This document shows, in pieces, positions 1 through 12,200 of a DNA stretch of 64,000 nt. The notes under the pieces were generated by a model. That model worked only from the letters and a program-made list of their open reading frames with translations. It was not told the DNA's origin and did no database searches. The DNA comes from Gymnopus androsaceus JB14 (taxonomy: Eukaryota; Basidiomycota; Agaricomycetes; Agaricales; Omphalotaceae): contig ML769553.1 in NCBI GenBank assembly GCA_009733575.1, positions 1 to 64,000 of the forward strand. Reading direction: 5' to 3'. The translations under genes were made by a program, and so were the position numbers. Every line of letters begins with the position of its first letter. Position 1 is the first letter of the stretch.

Positions 1-116
1 GCTCTCGCTCCGCAATTCGGCCCTTATCCTAATAGAGGCGCTGTATTTTACACGCATCTGATAATTCTTGAGAAGACGGCCAATAATTGGGAGGAAAAAC
101 GAGCGCTCCTGCGTGC

Positions 117-134
117 GCGCCTTAAGGCGCTTAC
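117..134. promoter_or_regulatory. palindrome GCGCCTTAAGGCGC with GGCGCTTAC upstream of F-box ATG
   Basis: A perfect 14-bp palindrome at 117-130 overlaps GGCGCTTAC at 126-134, about 95 bp before the ATG at 226. In the duplicate at about 16975-16993 one extra g breaks the palindrome but GGCGCTTAC is kept. Copy 4 has GAGCGCTTAC and AGAGCGCTTGC at 21238-21279. This is one of several GCGCTTA sites near gene starts in the window, and its function is inferred only. Confidence 0.4.
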
Positions 135-758
135 ATTTCCTCTCTTTACGTTCACTGCACTAGTTCACTGTCGTTACAGTTCGCAATTTTTGCTTCATTT
201 AGAAGACCTCCGAGCCTCTTCATCCATGGCGCATTTTCTCTCGAAATCTCGTATCGAACACTCGATCTGGCTTGAGCCGGATGATATATCCTATCTTCGA
301 GCCCAAATGTTCAAAATCGAGGCTGAACTAAAAAGCCTCGAGAACATCAACAAGCGGCGGATGAGCAAGCTTGGAGGGGTCAGATCATCGATTCGAGACG
401 CAACTGAAGCGTGAAAGAGATGCCAAACTCGCCGAGATCGCTAGAATCCGGAACGTTCTTTCGCCTGTTCGTCGCGTCACACTCGAAATTCTGGTGAAAT
501 TTTCGTACTTGCTTGTCTGCCCAACCGTAGACTGAAACCGAAAATTAATGCACTTCACCGGGACATAGGTGTCGTTTGTAGCGTGTGTATCGCCTGGCGA
601 GCGGCTGCTCATGCAACCCCACGACTGTGGTCGAAACTACAGTATTCGCTGAAATCTGATCATTCAACAAATCGGATATTGTGGTTTAGACAGTGGCTTG
701 AACGGGCCCGCGGGTTTCCTTTGGATATACACCTTCAGCTGTCTCGCGACATGCATAG

Positions 759-1987
759 TGTGGCGCCGGAATGAGCTTTGAGCGTGGCTCAAACCTGCGC
801 GAGTTCGAGGGGAGAAACCGAGGGAGTCTGAGCGTCCCTGTACCGTCGTCGAGACGTACTCAGCAGCGGACGTAGCTGAGGAGATGGTAGTTATGAACGG
901 AAACCAATCTGATTTGTAATATGTACGTTACTACTTAAATACTACAGGAATAGGGGTAATCAGGTAATCAGATGAACGCAAGTCCAAAGGACATCCCCTC
1001 TTCACTTTAGAAAGAAAGCATCTACAACATGACAGACAGAATGAAGCAGAGCGCAAAGGAGATGCAAACACTCGCACCAAAGAGATCATATGTGAAGGAA
1101 TGTAATGAAGGGATGTAATGGAATCAGAGCCAGAACATTGAACAAAGGATCAGGATGAACATGATATTCTTAGCGTAAAGTCAACAGCAGCAGGACACTG
1201 TCAGAAGGCAGGATTGGATGGAATGAACATGGACTTGGGAAGGATATCCAAGAGCTGTGAGTGGCGGACATCATCTTGGAAGGTGCAGTTGTATATGCGG
1301 ACACAGGTTTGGGATAGGGGACCGGAATGGCATACGGACATGGTTGCAATGATAAACAATGAGGAACATCTGTCAAATACAAAAGTTGTAATGATAAACG
1401 ATTGTTGAAAGGATTCGTTATCCCCCAATCTTTCAAGTACAGCAGTTGTAACAATAAACAATGAGCTATCTGTCAAGTGCAATGTGGTCTTGTAATGATG
1501 AACAATGGAATCAGCCCATTTATCAAATACAAGCATCGAATGTTGTGAACGGTGTTGGAATATGGTGATGAACAGATTGCAACAGAATCAGAATTGAATG
1601 ATGTCGGGACTTGACCCAGTGGTTGAGGGTGAGGCCAGTATGAATAGCAAAGGATATGGACTGATCTTCAGTCTGCAGAGGGTGATGAGGACAACGACTG
1701 AGAAAGGAGGCAAAGAGACCCTAAATGGATCACCCCTTGCGGTGGGCTCCAGATGTGGTGCCGGAATGAGCTTTGAGTGTGGCTCAAACCTGTGCGAGTT
1801 CGAGGGGAGAAACCGAGGGAGTCTGAGCGTCCCCATACCGCTGTTGAGACGTACTCAGCAGCGGATGTAGCTGAGGAGATGGTAGTTACAAACGGAAACC
1901 AATCTGATTTGTAATATGTACGTTACTACTTAAATACTACAGGAATAGGGGTAATCAGGTAATCAGATGAATGCAAGTCTGAAGGAC
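759..1987. mobile_element. TRIM-like non-autonomous LTR insert (234-bp direct repeats)
   Basis: The F-box gene is interrupted by about 1.23 kb flanked by 234-bp direct repeats at 759-992 and 1754-1987, both starting TGTGGYGCCGGAATGAG. Copies without the insert (14000 and 21355) read straight from CTCTCGCG to TAGGCAGCTTTTGGAT, which shows this is an insertion. The flanks share ATAG, a possible short target duplication, but the exact 3' edge is unclear: a further 35 bp including the palindrome TCATGCAC-AAGT-GTGCATGA lies between the repeat and gene sequence. The 760-bp interior has no convincing ORF. I saw no certain primer-binding site or polypurine tract, so TRIM is the best description rather than a proof. 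Confidence 0.55.
1341..1515. repeat. internal degenerate repeat of the TRIM-like insert
   Basis: A motif close to GTTGTAATGATAAACAATGA occurs four times, starting near 1343, 1385, 1445 and 1489, with spacings of about 42, 60 and 44. The intervening text is also related (ATCTGTCAAATACA near 1368, ATCTGTCAAGTGCA near 1468, TTATCAAATACAA near 1520). The second copy of the insert repeats the same array near 18203-18380. Confidence 0.5.
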
Positions 1988-3124
1988 TTGTCAAGATTCA
2001 TGCACAAGTGTGCATGAGGCTCGACAATAGGCAGCTTTTGGATCAAGTCTTGGATTTCCACCGCCAAATTTGAGTGCTTGATCTACAAGGGCATTCATCA
2101 CTGATACTTCCTTCTCTTTCTCGATTACCACCATCTTCGCTGCCCCTACTGGAGAAACTGTCTCTTCACATTGACATGTTTATGGATATTGCTGTAGGAT
2201 CTGGCTCGATACTCCAGACATTTTTTGGGGCACCCAATTTGTGTCACCTTGTAATCAGCGGCTACGGAGGAATGACAGTGCTAACGCGCTTGGCTCTACC
2301 AACTGAACAGCTAACCTCATTCAGACTGCATAATCCTGGGCCATTGTATTCATATGCAGAGTTCATGGGCCAATGTGTGAATCTAGTCAGCCTCGAGGTC
2401 TTTGTGGCGGACGAAACACATATGACAGGATTCACCCCCGACACCTTGATATTTTTATCCAACTTGAAATCACTCCATGTCCCTTGCGTTGACTTGGCTC
2501 ATCCTTTTGATGCGAGCCTGTTGTCATGTCTTAAAACGCCTCTACTCAAAGATCTGACTCTTCATTGGGTTTGCTGCCAGTCTGCATATGGTTTCTGTTG
2601 CATTTTTAGGGATGTAATCGGGCTTCAGAGCCACTCTGGGAATACAAACTTGTGCTCCTTGACATTGGATGGCATTGATGCTGGGAGGCACAGTCCAGTA
2701 GACTTTGTAGATGACTTGAAAGCAATATTTGCCATCTTCCCCACAATCAGATCCTTCCAAATTCGCCGATGTGAACTCGGAAAAACTGTGGATCCTCTAC
2801 TCCGAGCTTTGACTTTCATACCAGGACACAATGTCCTTCTTCCAAAGCTTGCGGATTTTGAATTGGTAAAGGACATGAAGAAATCATTTATTCTGAAACT
2901 CATGCCCATGATCCTTTCGCGCATGATTCTCTCGCGATGGTGGTCCAAAGAGACCAATTCACAAACTGGCATTGAACAGTCATTGAACCATAATGGATTG
3001 GTTGCAGAGAGTGACTCTAGGGGTGATTCCATTCAAGGAGGACACCCATATTACATCCATATTGGAACTGCCTGGATTAGTTGCGGATTTCAAGTAGCAC
3101 TAGTTTCAACAAATGTTTGAACAC

Positions 3125-3960
3125 TCAGACTTCGACGGTGTGTAGTTTGATTTTTATAATTGCTTTGTTCAAGTTTTCTGACATCTTGGGTCCATCGACT
3201 AATGTTAGAAAGTGTTCAGTCTGTGATCCTACTCCCAAGACGGAATCACTCGTAGCCTGAGATGGTCTTGACTCCTTTGTGGCAAGCGGTGTCAGTTGCA
3301 CTATCCTATGGGCGCTGGATTCATGTACGGATGTATCATCTTGTTGCCTATTCCTTGGATTCTTGAAAATATTGCGGCAAAATCTCCAATATGGAGAACA
3401 CATTCTATTAGTATTACTACCATTTATGCCAATTTGATAGTGAGCCAAATGCCTGCACATACACCCTTTACCAGAACTTGGAAGTCCTGCCTCACCTCAG
3501 CACAAACTTTTGCCGTATTATCGCACTGTGCACAAACCGCAAGAAAACTACCACCTGCCTTCCGAGTCATCTTGCCGCCTTCAAAAATCCCATCTTGAAT
3601 ATCAATATAGAAAGCACAAAAATTTCACTCCCCTCTCCACTAGCATACTGTGACACGAACGGTGGCAGTACTACTACTAGCACCATCATCTGTGGGTAGC
3701 GAGTAGACTGTTGGACACTGAGTGAGATGGAGATGATGCCTAGGGAGAAGGACATTGCAATGTAACAGTGCAACCTGTATCGTTCCTGTGTTGCCGGTGT
3801 TATCCTGTGTGCTAAAAGTCTCTGCCCGAGTTTGCGAATGTGAATGTAGGCAAGCTTACGGACTAAGAAGAAAAACATATACCATTGCCCTTTTGACAGC
3901 AAGACAAAAATTTACTGGAGGAAAATAGTCCAAAAATAGTTCAATGAACCCAGCTTCGCA
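3125..3960 (-). pseudogene. decayed copy of the small ORF convergent to the F-box genes
   Basis: The 3' flank of F-box copy 1 contains minus-strand sequence homologous to the minus-strand small ORF downstream of copy 4 (23103-23342). Shared minus-strand blocks include the hydrophobic start near 3890, a region matching VTVLQS.AST..E.G near 3620-3680, and FLKAAR near 3570. The frame is broken here. The same block also lies at 20235-20890. Confidence 0.35.
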
Positions 3961-4024
3961 CAGAGAACTTGAAGCTGGAGGTCCTATCACCCGACGCACA
4001 AATCATGCTGTTCTGAAGAGCTGG

Positions 4025-4669
4025 CACACCGCCAATGATTATACTTCAGCCAGGCTGAAGTACTGTGAGAAATGAATTATTTCAATGCATAAGATAAATG
4101 TACTTTTTCATACAAGTATATAAAATAAATATTTCAATGAACTTATGAAGGAATTACATTTAGAGCCTCTGAATTTTGAATTTTAAACAGACTTCCGAAA
4201 GAGCGCTTTTCAATTGAGCTCTAAAAACAATAGTTTCAATGCGGACTGAGTACTTTTACTTCACAATAAGAGTGAAAGCAACTATTTTGAAGAACCTTTC
4301 AGCTTATTCCCGAAAGACGATACTTCGATGCTCGGGCCAATCCGGGCCGCTGCCAAACCGCACAGTGAAAGGCAATATTTCAGTGGAAATTTGAATTGTT
4401 CTTTGGAACAATTACTTTTACTCTTATTGTGAAAGCAGGGCTTTCAAGTCCACATTGAATCTATTGTTTCCAGAGTCCAATTGAAACCTTCTCTTTTGCA
4501 CATCTATATAGAGTTCTCAATTCAGGATGTCGGAATTCAATTTATTCATTGCTCTATTGAAATATACAACTTCTACATTTTTCTGAAAAAGTGCACTTCG
4601 TATAGGGATTGTAATAATTTATTTCCCATTATGCTTCAGCCAAGCTGAAGCATAATTATTGGCGGTGTG
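4025..4669. mobile_element. 645-bp foldback MITE with empty site in the paralogous duplicate
   Basis: The ends read CACACCGCCAAT...ATTGGCGGTGTG, and the whole element is a long imperfect palindrome: the left arm (4025 to about 4290) matches the reverse complement of the right arm (about 4400-4669), including a TTCACAATAAGAGT core. The flanks carry TGG on both sides (4022-4024, 4670-4672), a likely 3-bp target duplication. The duplicated locus near 20910 reads CTGGCGGCATCAAAT with no element, a natural empty site. CAC-type ends plus a 3-bp duplication resemble CMC/EnSpm derivatives, but no transposase is present and the class is inferred. Confidence 0.8.
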
Positions 4670-5281
4670 TGGGGCATCAAACATATTCTTTGACTTCTCA
4701 AGGCATAAGAAGACCAAGCCGGATTGTGGGAGGTTTGAATGTGTGGGATGAACGAGTCGTAGGCCATGGAAGAGGTGGGAGTGGGAGCTGTATAGAATAA
4801 TCTGAATCACATCACATCATGCCATGCCATGTCAAGCCTCAGAAACACTGATCAAAGGTATTTTTACTTTGTATTATCTATGGAGTACTTTCTCATAGTC
4901 TCCGCATTGATATAATATGTTTGTACTAATGTCTCATACACAACATCATACTCTCTTGAGGTATCCACCTTGTCTTTTATGTAGTAGCCACAATTGTTTT
5001 TGCAGTAGCCACAGTGCCTATGATACCTATATGACATTGTTACTCAGGACTTGTAAATAAAGCCTAGTACAGAAGCAAACCCGGAAGTGAAACAGACCCA
5101 GAAGCGGAACATGTGATATTTTTGCTTGCAGAGCACCACTTGACCCTGGATTTTTTTTTTTTGTAACAATTATTTGAGTGTGCCCTGACTCAGATATATC
5201 ATACCTGAACCGGAAAAATCTACATAATATGTTGTTAAAAAATAAATATGGCTCTATAGGCCAAAAACCATTTTTTAATAG
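4670..5281. other. intergenic; end of segmental duplication then AT-rich DNA
   Basis: Up to about 4765 this still aligns with 20915-21000 (the GACCAAGCCGGATTGTGGGAGG block). After that the sequence is unique and AT-rich, and I see no gene or RNA in it. Confidence 0.5.
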
Positions 5282-5920
5282 TTAAGATGGGCCTGTTACA
5301 GTGAAAACCTGAGTTATATGCACTTGAATATGCTCAAAAATCATGATAAAGATATGAGAGTAGGCTCCCATAAAAGGAACAGTAGGTTTCCTATATTGCA
5401 TTGCCTCAGACCATATGTTTTGGAGGTTTTTAGTGCTTTTTGAGAAAGGAGCAGGCATTCCTTTACTGACATGCTGGACACCATCTAAAAGATCTGGAAA
5501 ATTCAGAATCAGTTTCTCTGACATATATTCAGCCATGAATGTAAAAAGAATCAAGAAAATCTGTCAATATTTGCATTCTGTGTGTCTATTTTTTAATTTT
5601 GTTTCAGATCAGGGTTTGCTTCTGTATACTCTGTACAATAATAAGGGGTCCTTTCATTTCTCATTAATCTGTGTGATTGTTATACTAAATGCTGTGTGCA
5701 CTTACTGCTGCTACTTCCTTATTAGGAAAGTAACTCTAATATTTTGCCAGCACATTCTGGGTATTAAAAGATGTCAGATTCTATACTACCCTAGTAAGCA
5801 GGTGGCAGATACTGACCGGTGGAAGAATGATTGGATTACCACCATCAGGCTTAATTATGAGCTCTACCATGCCATACCGGGGGCTCTTTGCAATGCTCAA
5901 CACAGTCCCACAAACTGTTA
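5282..5920 (-). pseudogene. minus-strand coding-like remnant, family not recognised
   Basis: Two minus-strand stretches look protein-coding but are not joined cleanly: 5282-5554 (about 80 codons, contains FPDLLDGVQHVSKGMPAPFS) and about 5785-5921 (contains KPDGGNPIILPPVSICHLL). A T-rich segment at 5575-5760 separates them. They lie directly downstream of the kinase-like gene and could be extra exons of it or the remains of another gene. I do not recognise the family. Confidence 0.25.
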
Positions 5921-7765
5921 AGCCTCTTGTACTGAAAAATACGACTCGAGTTCCCAGTTGAAAACCCTGAAGTTGCTGAATCCATTGTCCCAGCCCTCAG
6001 GAAGTAGGTCTTTTATCATCTTCCGAAGCTGCTGACTCCCATTGACTGAGTCCTTGGGAATTAGGTCTTTTATCATCTTTCCGCAAACAAAACAAATCTC
6101 ATCAATGGAGGGATGCTCATGGATCATCACTGTGCTCCTGAATGCATCTGGACTGAGGGTGATCTCTTCACGAGAATATCCACTGCATGTATGAATTGGC
6201 AATTGATCAGTGCGCAAGAACACAAAGCGGCGGGGAAGAGATATGTCATGAAGTGGATCTGACAAAGATTGAAGTCGATCATGATATGACTGAATAATAG
6301 ATGATAGCTTTCTTGCTGACTCCGATGTGAAAGGCCTGAACACAATTTCCCGACGACAGGAGTGTTGGTCAGTATTTGTCATTGAATTCGATACACTGGC
6401 ATGTCCAGGGACTGCCAATGCATTCTCGTCAAGATCTTGGATGTTACCATCTTCATATTGATGACGGTCAAGTTTCTCTCCTGAGAAAGACACTATAAGT
6501 AGTTTATTACCAAGGTGCAAACTTATACTCACTGTAAATCACATGGTTTGCTTTGTTGAAAGTCTGGGAAGCAATGTAGTAGCAATACATGCATAAGTGT
6601 TGCCCAGGATTAGAGGGTAAAAGTCAAGTAAAAGTTCTGACCTTTTGTATAAGTGAAGTACACACTAAGATTTCCTCATTTCTACATTTTGATGCTGATC
6701 TCTGCTCTTCCATATCCTCCACAGGGGGTGTGAATGAAAGCACAGTATGTCCATGATTGTTTGAGAAAAGATTAATAGTCTGTTGAATGGGTTATTCAAA
6801 AAAAAAGTTAGTACACACAAATGCCTATCATGTTTTTTTTGGCATACTTCCTCAATTCCAGCAAGTGAGATATTTTGTTGGATAAGGAAATCAAGCCCCG
6901 ACTACACACACATGAGAGACCACATCTGTAAATCTAAGGGGAATATCCTTACAGCAACCCCATATACCTAGAGGAGTCAACAATGTAAATTACTCTACTC
7001 GATTCAGCAATACTTATATTGATGCTCACTATTTGCATTCCAACAGGTGAAGTTTCCTTCGTCCCTTTTCTTAATAAAGACGCAAGTAGGTGATGGGTAC
7101 TTCTGCAGCTAGCTTTAACGTATTCAGTGACAATAAGACTCTTAAATGCATCTAAAACATACATCCATCAAAGACAATATAGTGCGGATCACCGCTCGAT
7201 TCCTCAGGAGATACTCCAATTAAATTGAGAAAATGTGCATTTCTGGTCAGCAGATTTATTTCAGCTTGTCTGAGCCGGAGTGAGTCCGACAGTCCTTACA
7301 CTAGGCGGTGGGCAACAGTGATGGTCTGCTCCCAAAGCTAAAACAAACCAACATGCTAATAAGAGAGGATTCCGAGTCACTGTGATACCCTTGGAAGAAC
7401 ACACCTCCCGCGCTTCAGGTCCCTCAAATGTCTGAACTATTATTTCAGATCTCTTATACATTGCACTATTGAATCGCGAAAACTCCTGTTTGTAGATCAT
7501 GTCCTGGAAACGGAATTTACGCCTAGGCATCTAAAAAGAAGCACATTCAAGCGATATTCAGAGCTAGATTCTCCGAGTGCAGTACGCACCACTTTTACTC
7601 TGGCTCCGTTGACACTAATGCTCCGTGTTCGTGAATCTAATCCAATTTGACTTTAGTTCTGAGTCTACAATTATGTTAAAACATGTGTAAGTTACCTTTA
7701 CTGCCTCCACCATATACGTTGAATGATCCACCATTTATTGTTGATGACTTGAGAAAGGGGAACAT
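5918..7765 (-). CDS. kinase-like protein of an agaricomycete-specific expansion (introns, probably decayed)
   Basis: This minus-strand gene of several exons begins at a plausible ATG at 7765 with a Gly-rich SSTINGGSFNVYGGG stretch typical of expanded agaricomycete NLR/kinase-like proteins. Next comes an exon ending ARVKV, then MPRRKFRFQDMIYKQEF at 7530-7470, a kinase N-lobe-like block with GVSPEESSGDPHYIVFDG (about 7250-7170), LLASLLRKGTKET (about 7090-7050), GLDFLIQQN (about 6890), HGHTVLSFTPPVEDMEEQ (about 6750) and a long last exon (6500-5918) with GYSREEITLSPDAF and a CXXC (FVCGKM). The last exon carries a short internal duplication, KMIKDL(I/L)P. No clear HRD or DFG catalytic motif is visible, so it may be a pseudokinase, and a frameshift near 7165 suggests decay. 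Family recognition is from memory and moderate. Confidence 0.5.
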
Positions 7766-8360
7766 TGAAGGACTGATCACAATGAGATTTTAACAAACGA
7801 CAACTGGCATGCAATGCATACCCTGAAATTTCGATGATCTGCAACTCAGATTTTCGGTTAGCTTTAGTATGATCAATTAACTTTTAGAATAACCTCACCT
7901 CGCTGAAATCGTTCTGCATCATCTAATTCTTCTCAGCAGGGCAACAGCAGGGCCTGCTCTAATGTGTGCTACTTGATAGTAAGAGGAACAAGAAAGCGAA
8001 GCTATGAAAGCTGTAAAACGAGGCTATGCACCACACATATGATTCTCATGGCTAACTAGATAGATAAATTGATAGATTACACGGCGCGATCCCGGGATGT
8101 TTGGTATGTAGGTGACTGGAATTGCATCATGATCTTGGTAGCGTGTGCCTTGAAGATACCGAGAAGTTCGATGTTTTTTCTGTGTAGGGCATGCATATAC
8201 GACCAGACATATGTACGTCTCGGGCTTCGTATACCAGAAATCTCAGAAATACTCCGGTAGGCTGGAGCGTAGGACCACGCAGAATTCATAATTCTCCGTG
8301 AACGCAAGACATATTAGGTATTCTTTCACCAGCTCTCGGTAGTGGATATTGACAAGATAT
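7766..8360. other. intergenic, nothing recognised
   Basis: This is the upstream region of the kinase-like gene. Short ORFs on both strands near 8070-8300 overlap each other and show no recognisable family. Confidence 0.4.
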
Positions 8361-8620
8361 TGAACACCCGATCTGGCTTGAGCCGGATGATATATCCTAT
8401 CTTCGAGCCCAAATGTTCAAAATCGAGGCTGAGCTAAAAAGCCTCGAGAACATTAACAAGCGGCGGGTGAGCAAGCTTGGAGGGTCAGATCACCGATTCG
8501 AGACGCAACTAAAGCGTCAAAGAGATGCCAAATTTTCTTACTTTCTTGTTTGCGCAACCGTAGACTGAAACCGAAAATTAATGCACTTCACTGGGACATA
8601 GGTGTCGTTTGTAGCGTGTG
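8361..8620 (+). pseudogene. F-box N-terminal fragment cut by copia element
   Basis: The sequence matches the first coding part of the F-box family (LEPDDISYLRAQMFKIEAELKSLE...) with an internal loss of about 90 bp after AAAGAGATGCCAAA. It ends at GTAGCGTGTG, immediately before the copia LTR. The C-terminal part resumes at 14000 after the element and the N gap. Confidence 0.7.
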
Positions 8621-8625
8621 GTTTG

Positions 8626-9146
8626 TGTTGAAGCAGACATATGATCAACAAATGGTGAGATCCATTACTCACCTGGTTATGTAGCAAGTAGACTGGTCTG
8701 GAGGACTAGTTGGAGAGCGAAGAGTTCTTGTATAGACAAGTAGTAGTACAACTGAGTGTGCTAAGGAGTACGGTAAGTACCTACAGTATTTATACTAAGT
8801 ACAACTACAACTATACAGTATCATAGTAAGGTGGCTTAGGGCATAGGGTACGATCATAATGGTTCAACAGCATGTAAGTACGATGTGTGATCAAGTAATT
8901 ACGACTACGTTCGACTACTATTGTATTGAACAGTTCATATGCTTCATAAGCGTATGTATCATATTTATAGAACTAGCGAATGGCATAATTACAGCGTCTT
9001 GTATGCTTATTGAGCAAATACAAAGACAGTGCTGTTGCCTTATGTAGCGCAGCTACAAAGGTGTTTCAAGGAGTATTGACAGAACGAAAGACTCATGTCG
9101 AGTCGATCGATGACGTCACTATCGTAAGCGTCAGATCCTTTCAACA
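8626..9146 (-). repeat. copia 3' LTR (521 bp)
   Basis: On the plus strand it starts TGTTGAAGCAG and ends CCTTTCAACA, a TGTTGA..TCAACA terminal inversion. On the minus strand, directly before the LTR, lies a purine tract (AGCGAGGGGGAG, plus-strand 9147-9158), as expected for a polypurine tract at the 3' LTR. The partner 5' LTR is missing because of the N gap. Confidence 0.8.
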
Positions 9147-9247
9147 CTCCCCCTCGCTAAGAGTAGTGATAGGGAATTAAGCTTTAAGGACTTAGAACCA
9201 CGTTCTAGTTTTTGATATGACTTAGCGTACGGTCATCGAAGATCTAT

Positions 9248-12200
9248 TCAAAGAAATGTGATGCCAAGAAGATCTCGGAATTTCTTGAACTTAATCAATG
9301 CAAGATTCTTTGTCAGAATATCTGCAATATTGTCTTCGGTTCGAACATAGAATAGTTCGAAGTTTCCATTTTCAATTTTTTCCCGAATATAGTGGAAGCG
9401 AATATCAATGTGTTTCGTTCTTCTCTCTTGAATTGGATTAGAAGCGAGGAAGATGGAACCTTGATTATCACCACATAATGGTAATGATTGAATAGGAATT
9501 CCGATCTCATTGAATAAAGATCGAAGCCACTCAAGTTGTCGACAGGAGTCGGACAATGCCATATATTCGGCTTCGGTGGACGAGAGTGCAACAGTTTTCT
9601 GTTTATGGGAAACCCAACAGATTGGAGCAGCGGCCAATTGTATGATCATCCCGGTATGGGATTTTCGGTCATCTGGATCAGAGGCCCAATCTGAATCACA
9701 GTATGCCATAAATCCTTCGTCGGAGTTACCGTCAAACACAATTTCATATTTCCGAGTATACATTAAGTAATGGACTATATGAAGTGCTTTATTAAGGTGA
9801 TCCGGACTAGGATTGGCTGAGTATTGACTCATTTTTATGACAGCGAAATCGATGTCAGGGCGTGTGCCAAGCATTAGATACAATAAAGATCCAATAACTT
9901 GTTGAAACTTCTGTCGGAGTTTCGGATCGACTTTTCCATCGTTTTCACGAGGATTCCATGAAGAAGGTAATGGGGTGTGAGCGTCTTTAAAGTTTGACAT
10001 CCCAAATCATTTAATGATTTTATCGAGATAGTCACGTTGATCGAGGATCAACTTCTTTTTAGATCGGTCTCGTTTAATGCGCATTCCTAGGAACTCTTTA
10101 GGTTCACCAAGATCGCGACATTCCCATGTTTTCATGAATTGCTCTTTTTTCTTCATTACCAGGGATTTGTCAGATCCCATGAAGAGAGCGTCGTCTACAT
10201 ATACAATGGCAATTACGGTTTTGCCTTTTTCTTTGAAGGTGTATACACCGCCATCTGAACTAGTGCGCTTGAATCCGAGTTTACCCATGGATCGATTCAT
10301 TTCTTTCCACCAGGATAAGCCACTTTGTTTCAGACCGTATAATGAACAATGTAACCTCCAAACCTTGGTTTTGTCCTTAACGAAACCTTCGGGTTGTTCC
10401 ATATAGATCTCTTCATCAAGCTTGCCGTACAAATAAGCCTGTTTGACGTCTAAAGCCTGGATTTCCCAGTCTTCTAAAGCGGCTAAAGCGAGAAGAGTTC
10501 TAACGGTTTCAAATCGCGCAACTGGCGAAAACAACTCGTTATAATCGATACCAAATTGTTGTGAAAAGCCTTTAGCGACAAGTCGGGCTTTGTAGCGACC
10601 GTCTTTCTTTTTATTAAAGACCCAACGACATTTGATTGGTTTACGACCATGAGGTATTTTGACTTCCTCAAATACTTTGCATTTGCGGAGTCCGTCAGTT
10701 CTTCTTTACATGCATGATCCCATTTCGCCTGTTCATCAGCAGGTAGATGCCGATAATGCCGAGTAGAACTCCAGGCGTCAGGTGTACTTGAAAGGAAACT
10801 TTTAAGTTCCATTTCGTAAGTAAAAGGAATCGATTGCGAAAGTAAGAAGTTCTGTAATTCTACTCCCCTTCCTGAACTATACGAGAGAAGTTAATCTCTT
10901 CGAACCATGGTTCTTCCTGTTCACCATCATCATGATCTTCATCTTCCGAATGGGAGATGCCGGTGGAGTGTCAAGATCTATAGGAGATGCATGACGATCG
11001 GGATCAATGATAGGTTGTGTACTTGTACTAGGCTCGTTTGGTTTTAGGAACATTGACACGAACTTGACGTTTTTCTTCGATCTTTTTATTTCGATCTACT
11101 TTTTGTCTAGTGCGAGTGTCATTAAGAGTATTCTCTTTGACCTTTTGAGCTTGACGTTTCCAAGTAGCAGTCTTGCGAATATTTTCGCGAGTGGTAGGAA
11201 TTAACCAGGACGATTAGGAGCAGTTCGGGTGCGGACAGGATTTTTACTTTTCCAATCAGCAATAGCTTCCGGGTCGTACCAAAAAGGTTTAGGTGGGACC
11301 GGTGGAGGCTGTTCGTGAGGAATTTCATTATCATGAGGGATAGGAGAATGTGGACGTTCCGGACTAGCTTCTCGTGATGTGCGCCGAGATGTGGGTGCAT
11401 TTGTATAAATGTCATCGGCATCATCTGGATCATTGTCAAAATTTCCTGGCTGTTCAGGAGAATGATCAGATTTATCGGGAGAAGTAAACGGGATATGACT
11501 AGGATCATAAGGATCGTTGTCATCTGAAGATCCATTGTCAGCGGGATCATCAGTTGGTCGTGTTGGGGGTTTATCACTTGGTATGATAGGACTAGGTTTA
11601 TTGGGGGTTTGATGACTCTTGTCAGAATCGCGGCAGCGTGGAAACCAATCTTCAATAAAGCGAGCTTGAGCACCATAGTATAGTGCGTTATTACTACGCA
11701 TGAAGATATATCCTTTGCTTCCTGTGTCGTAACCGATGAAAATCATTGCTTCGGAATGTGCGGATATTTATTTTTCCGCTGTGCACGTGGAATGAACACG
11801 TATGCACCACAACCAAATGTTCTGAAATAAGAAACATCGGGTTTGTTCCGTAAGAAGATTTCTATAGGTGTCTTCCAGTTCAATCGACGGATCGGAGTGC
11901 GATTGTATACATGCATGGATGTGGAATATGAAAATTCCCACCAAGAATCAGGACAGCAAGCGTGGTGTCGCATAGCTTCTGATTTATCTATTAAAGTGCG
12001 ATGTATGCGTTCAGCGCGACCGTTCTGTTGATGAACATGAGGTTCAGATTTATTAACCTCGATACCTTCCGTTTTGAGATAATTGATAAATTGATCCGAT
12101 AAGAATTCTCCCCCTCGATCAATACGTATCTTTTTAATTTTACGTCCGGTTTGCTTTTCGGCCCATGCTTTAAATTGATTAAAAGCAAGGAAAGCTTCGG

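Larger units (their letters stand above)
1..3120 (+). pseudogene. F-box/LRR-like gene copy 1, frameshifted and interrupted
   Basis: This is a degenerate copy of the local F-box family, probably once a substrate adaptor of an SCF ubiquitin ligase. The ATG is at 226. The N-terminus has a charged helical stretch (WLEPDDISYLRAQ...) followed by an F-box-like core with CSVCIAWRAAAHATPRLW around 574-640, then an LRR-like body from about 2010 (repeated L..L..L with SLSRLPPSSLPLL). Breaks visible against the other copies are an extra g near 376, an extra g near 451, a lost g near 493, a 1.2 kb insert at 759-1987, a CGA-to-TGA stop near 2070, and a loss of about 5 bases near 3000 that changes the tail. 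The family assignment is my recognition of basidiomycete F-box proteins. Part of the indel damage may be sequencing error. Confidence 0.7.

Noticed and set aside
1119..1131. TGGAATCAGAGCC resembling a plant copia primer-binding site
   Set aside because: It lies more than 120 bp from the end of the 5' repeat and fungal initiator tRNA ends differ, so it is probably coincidence.
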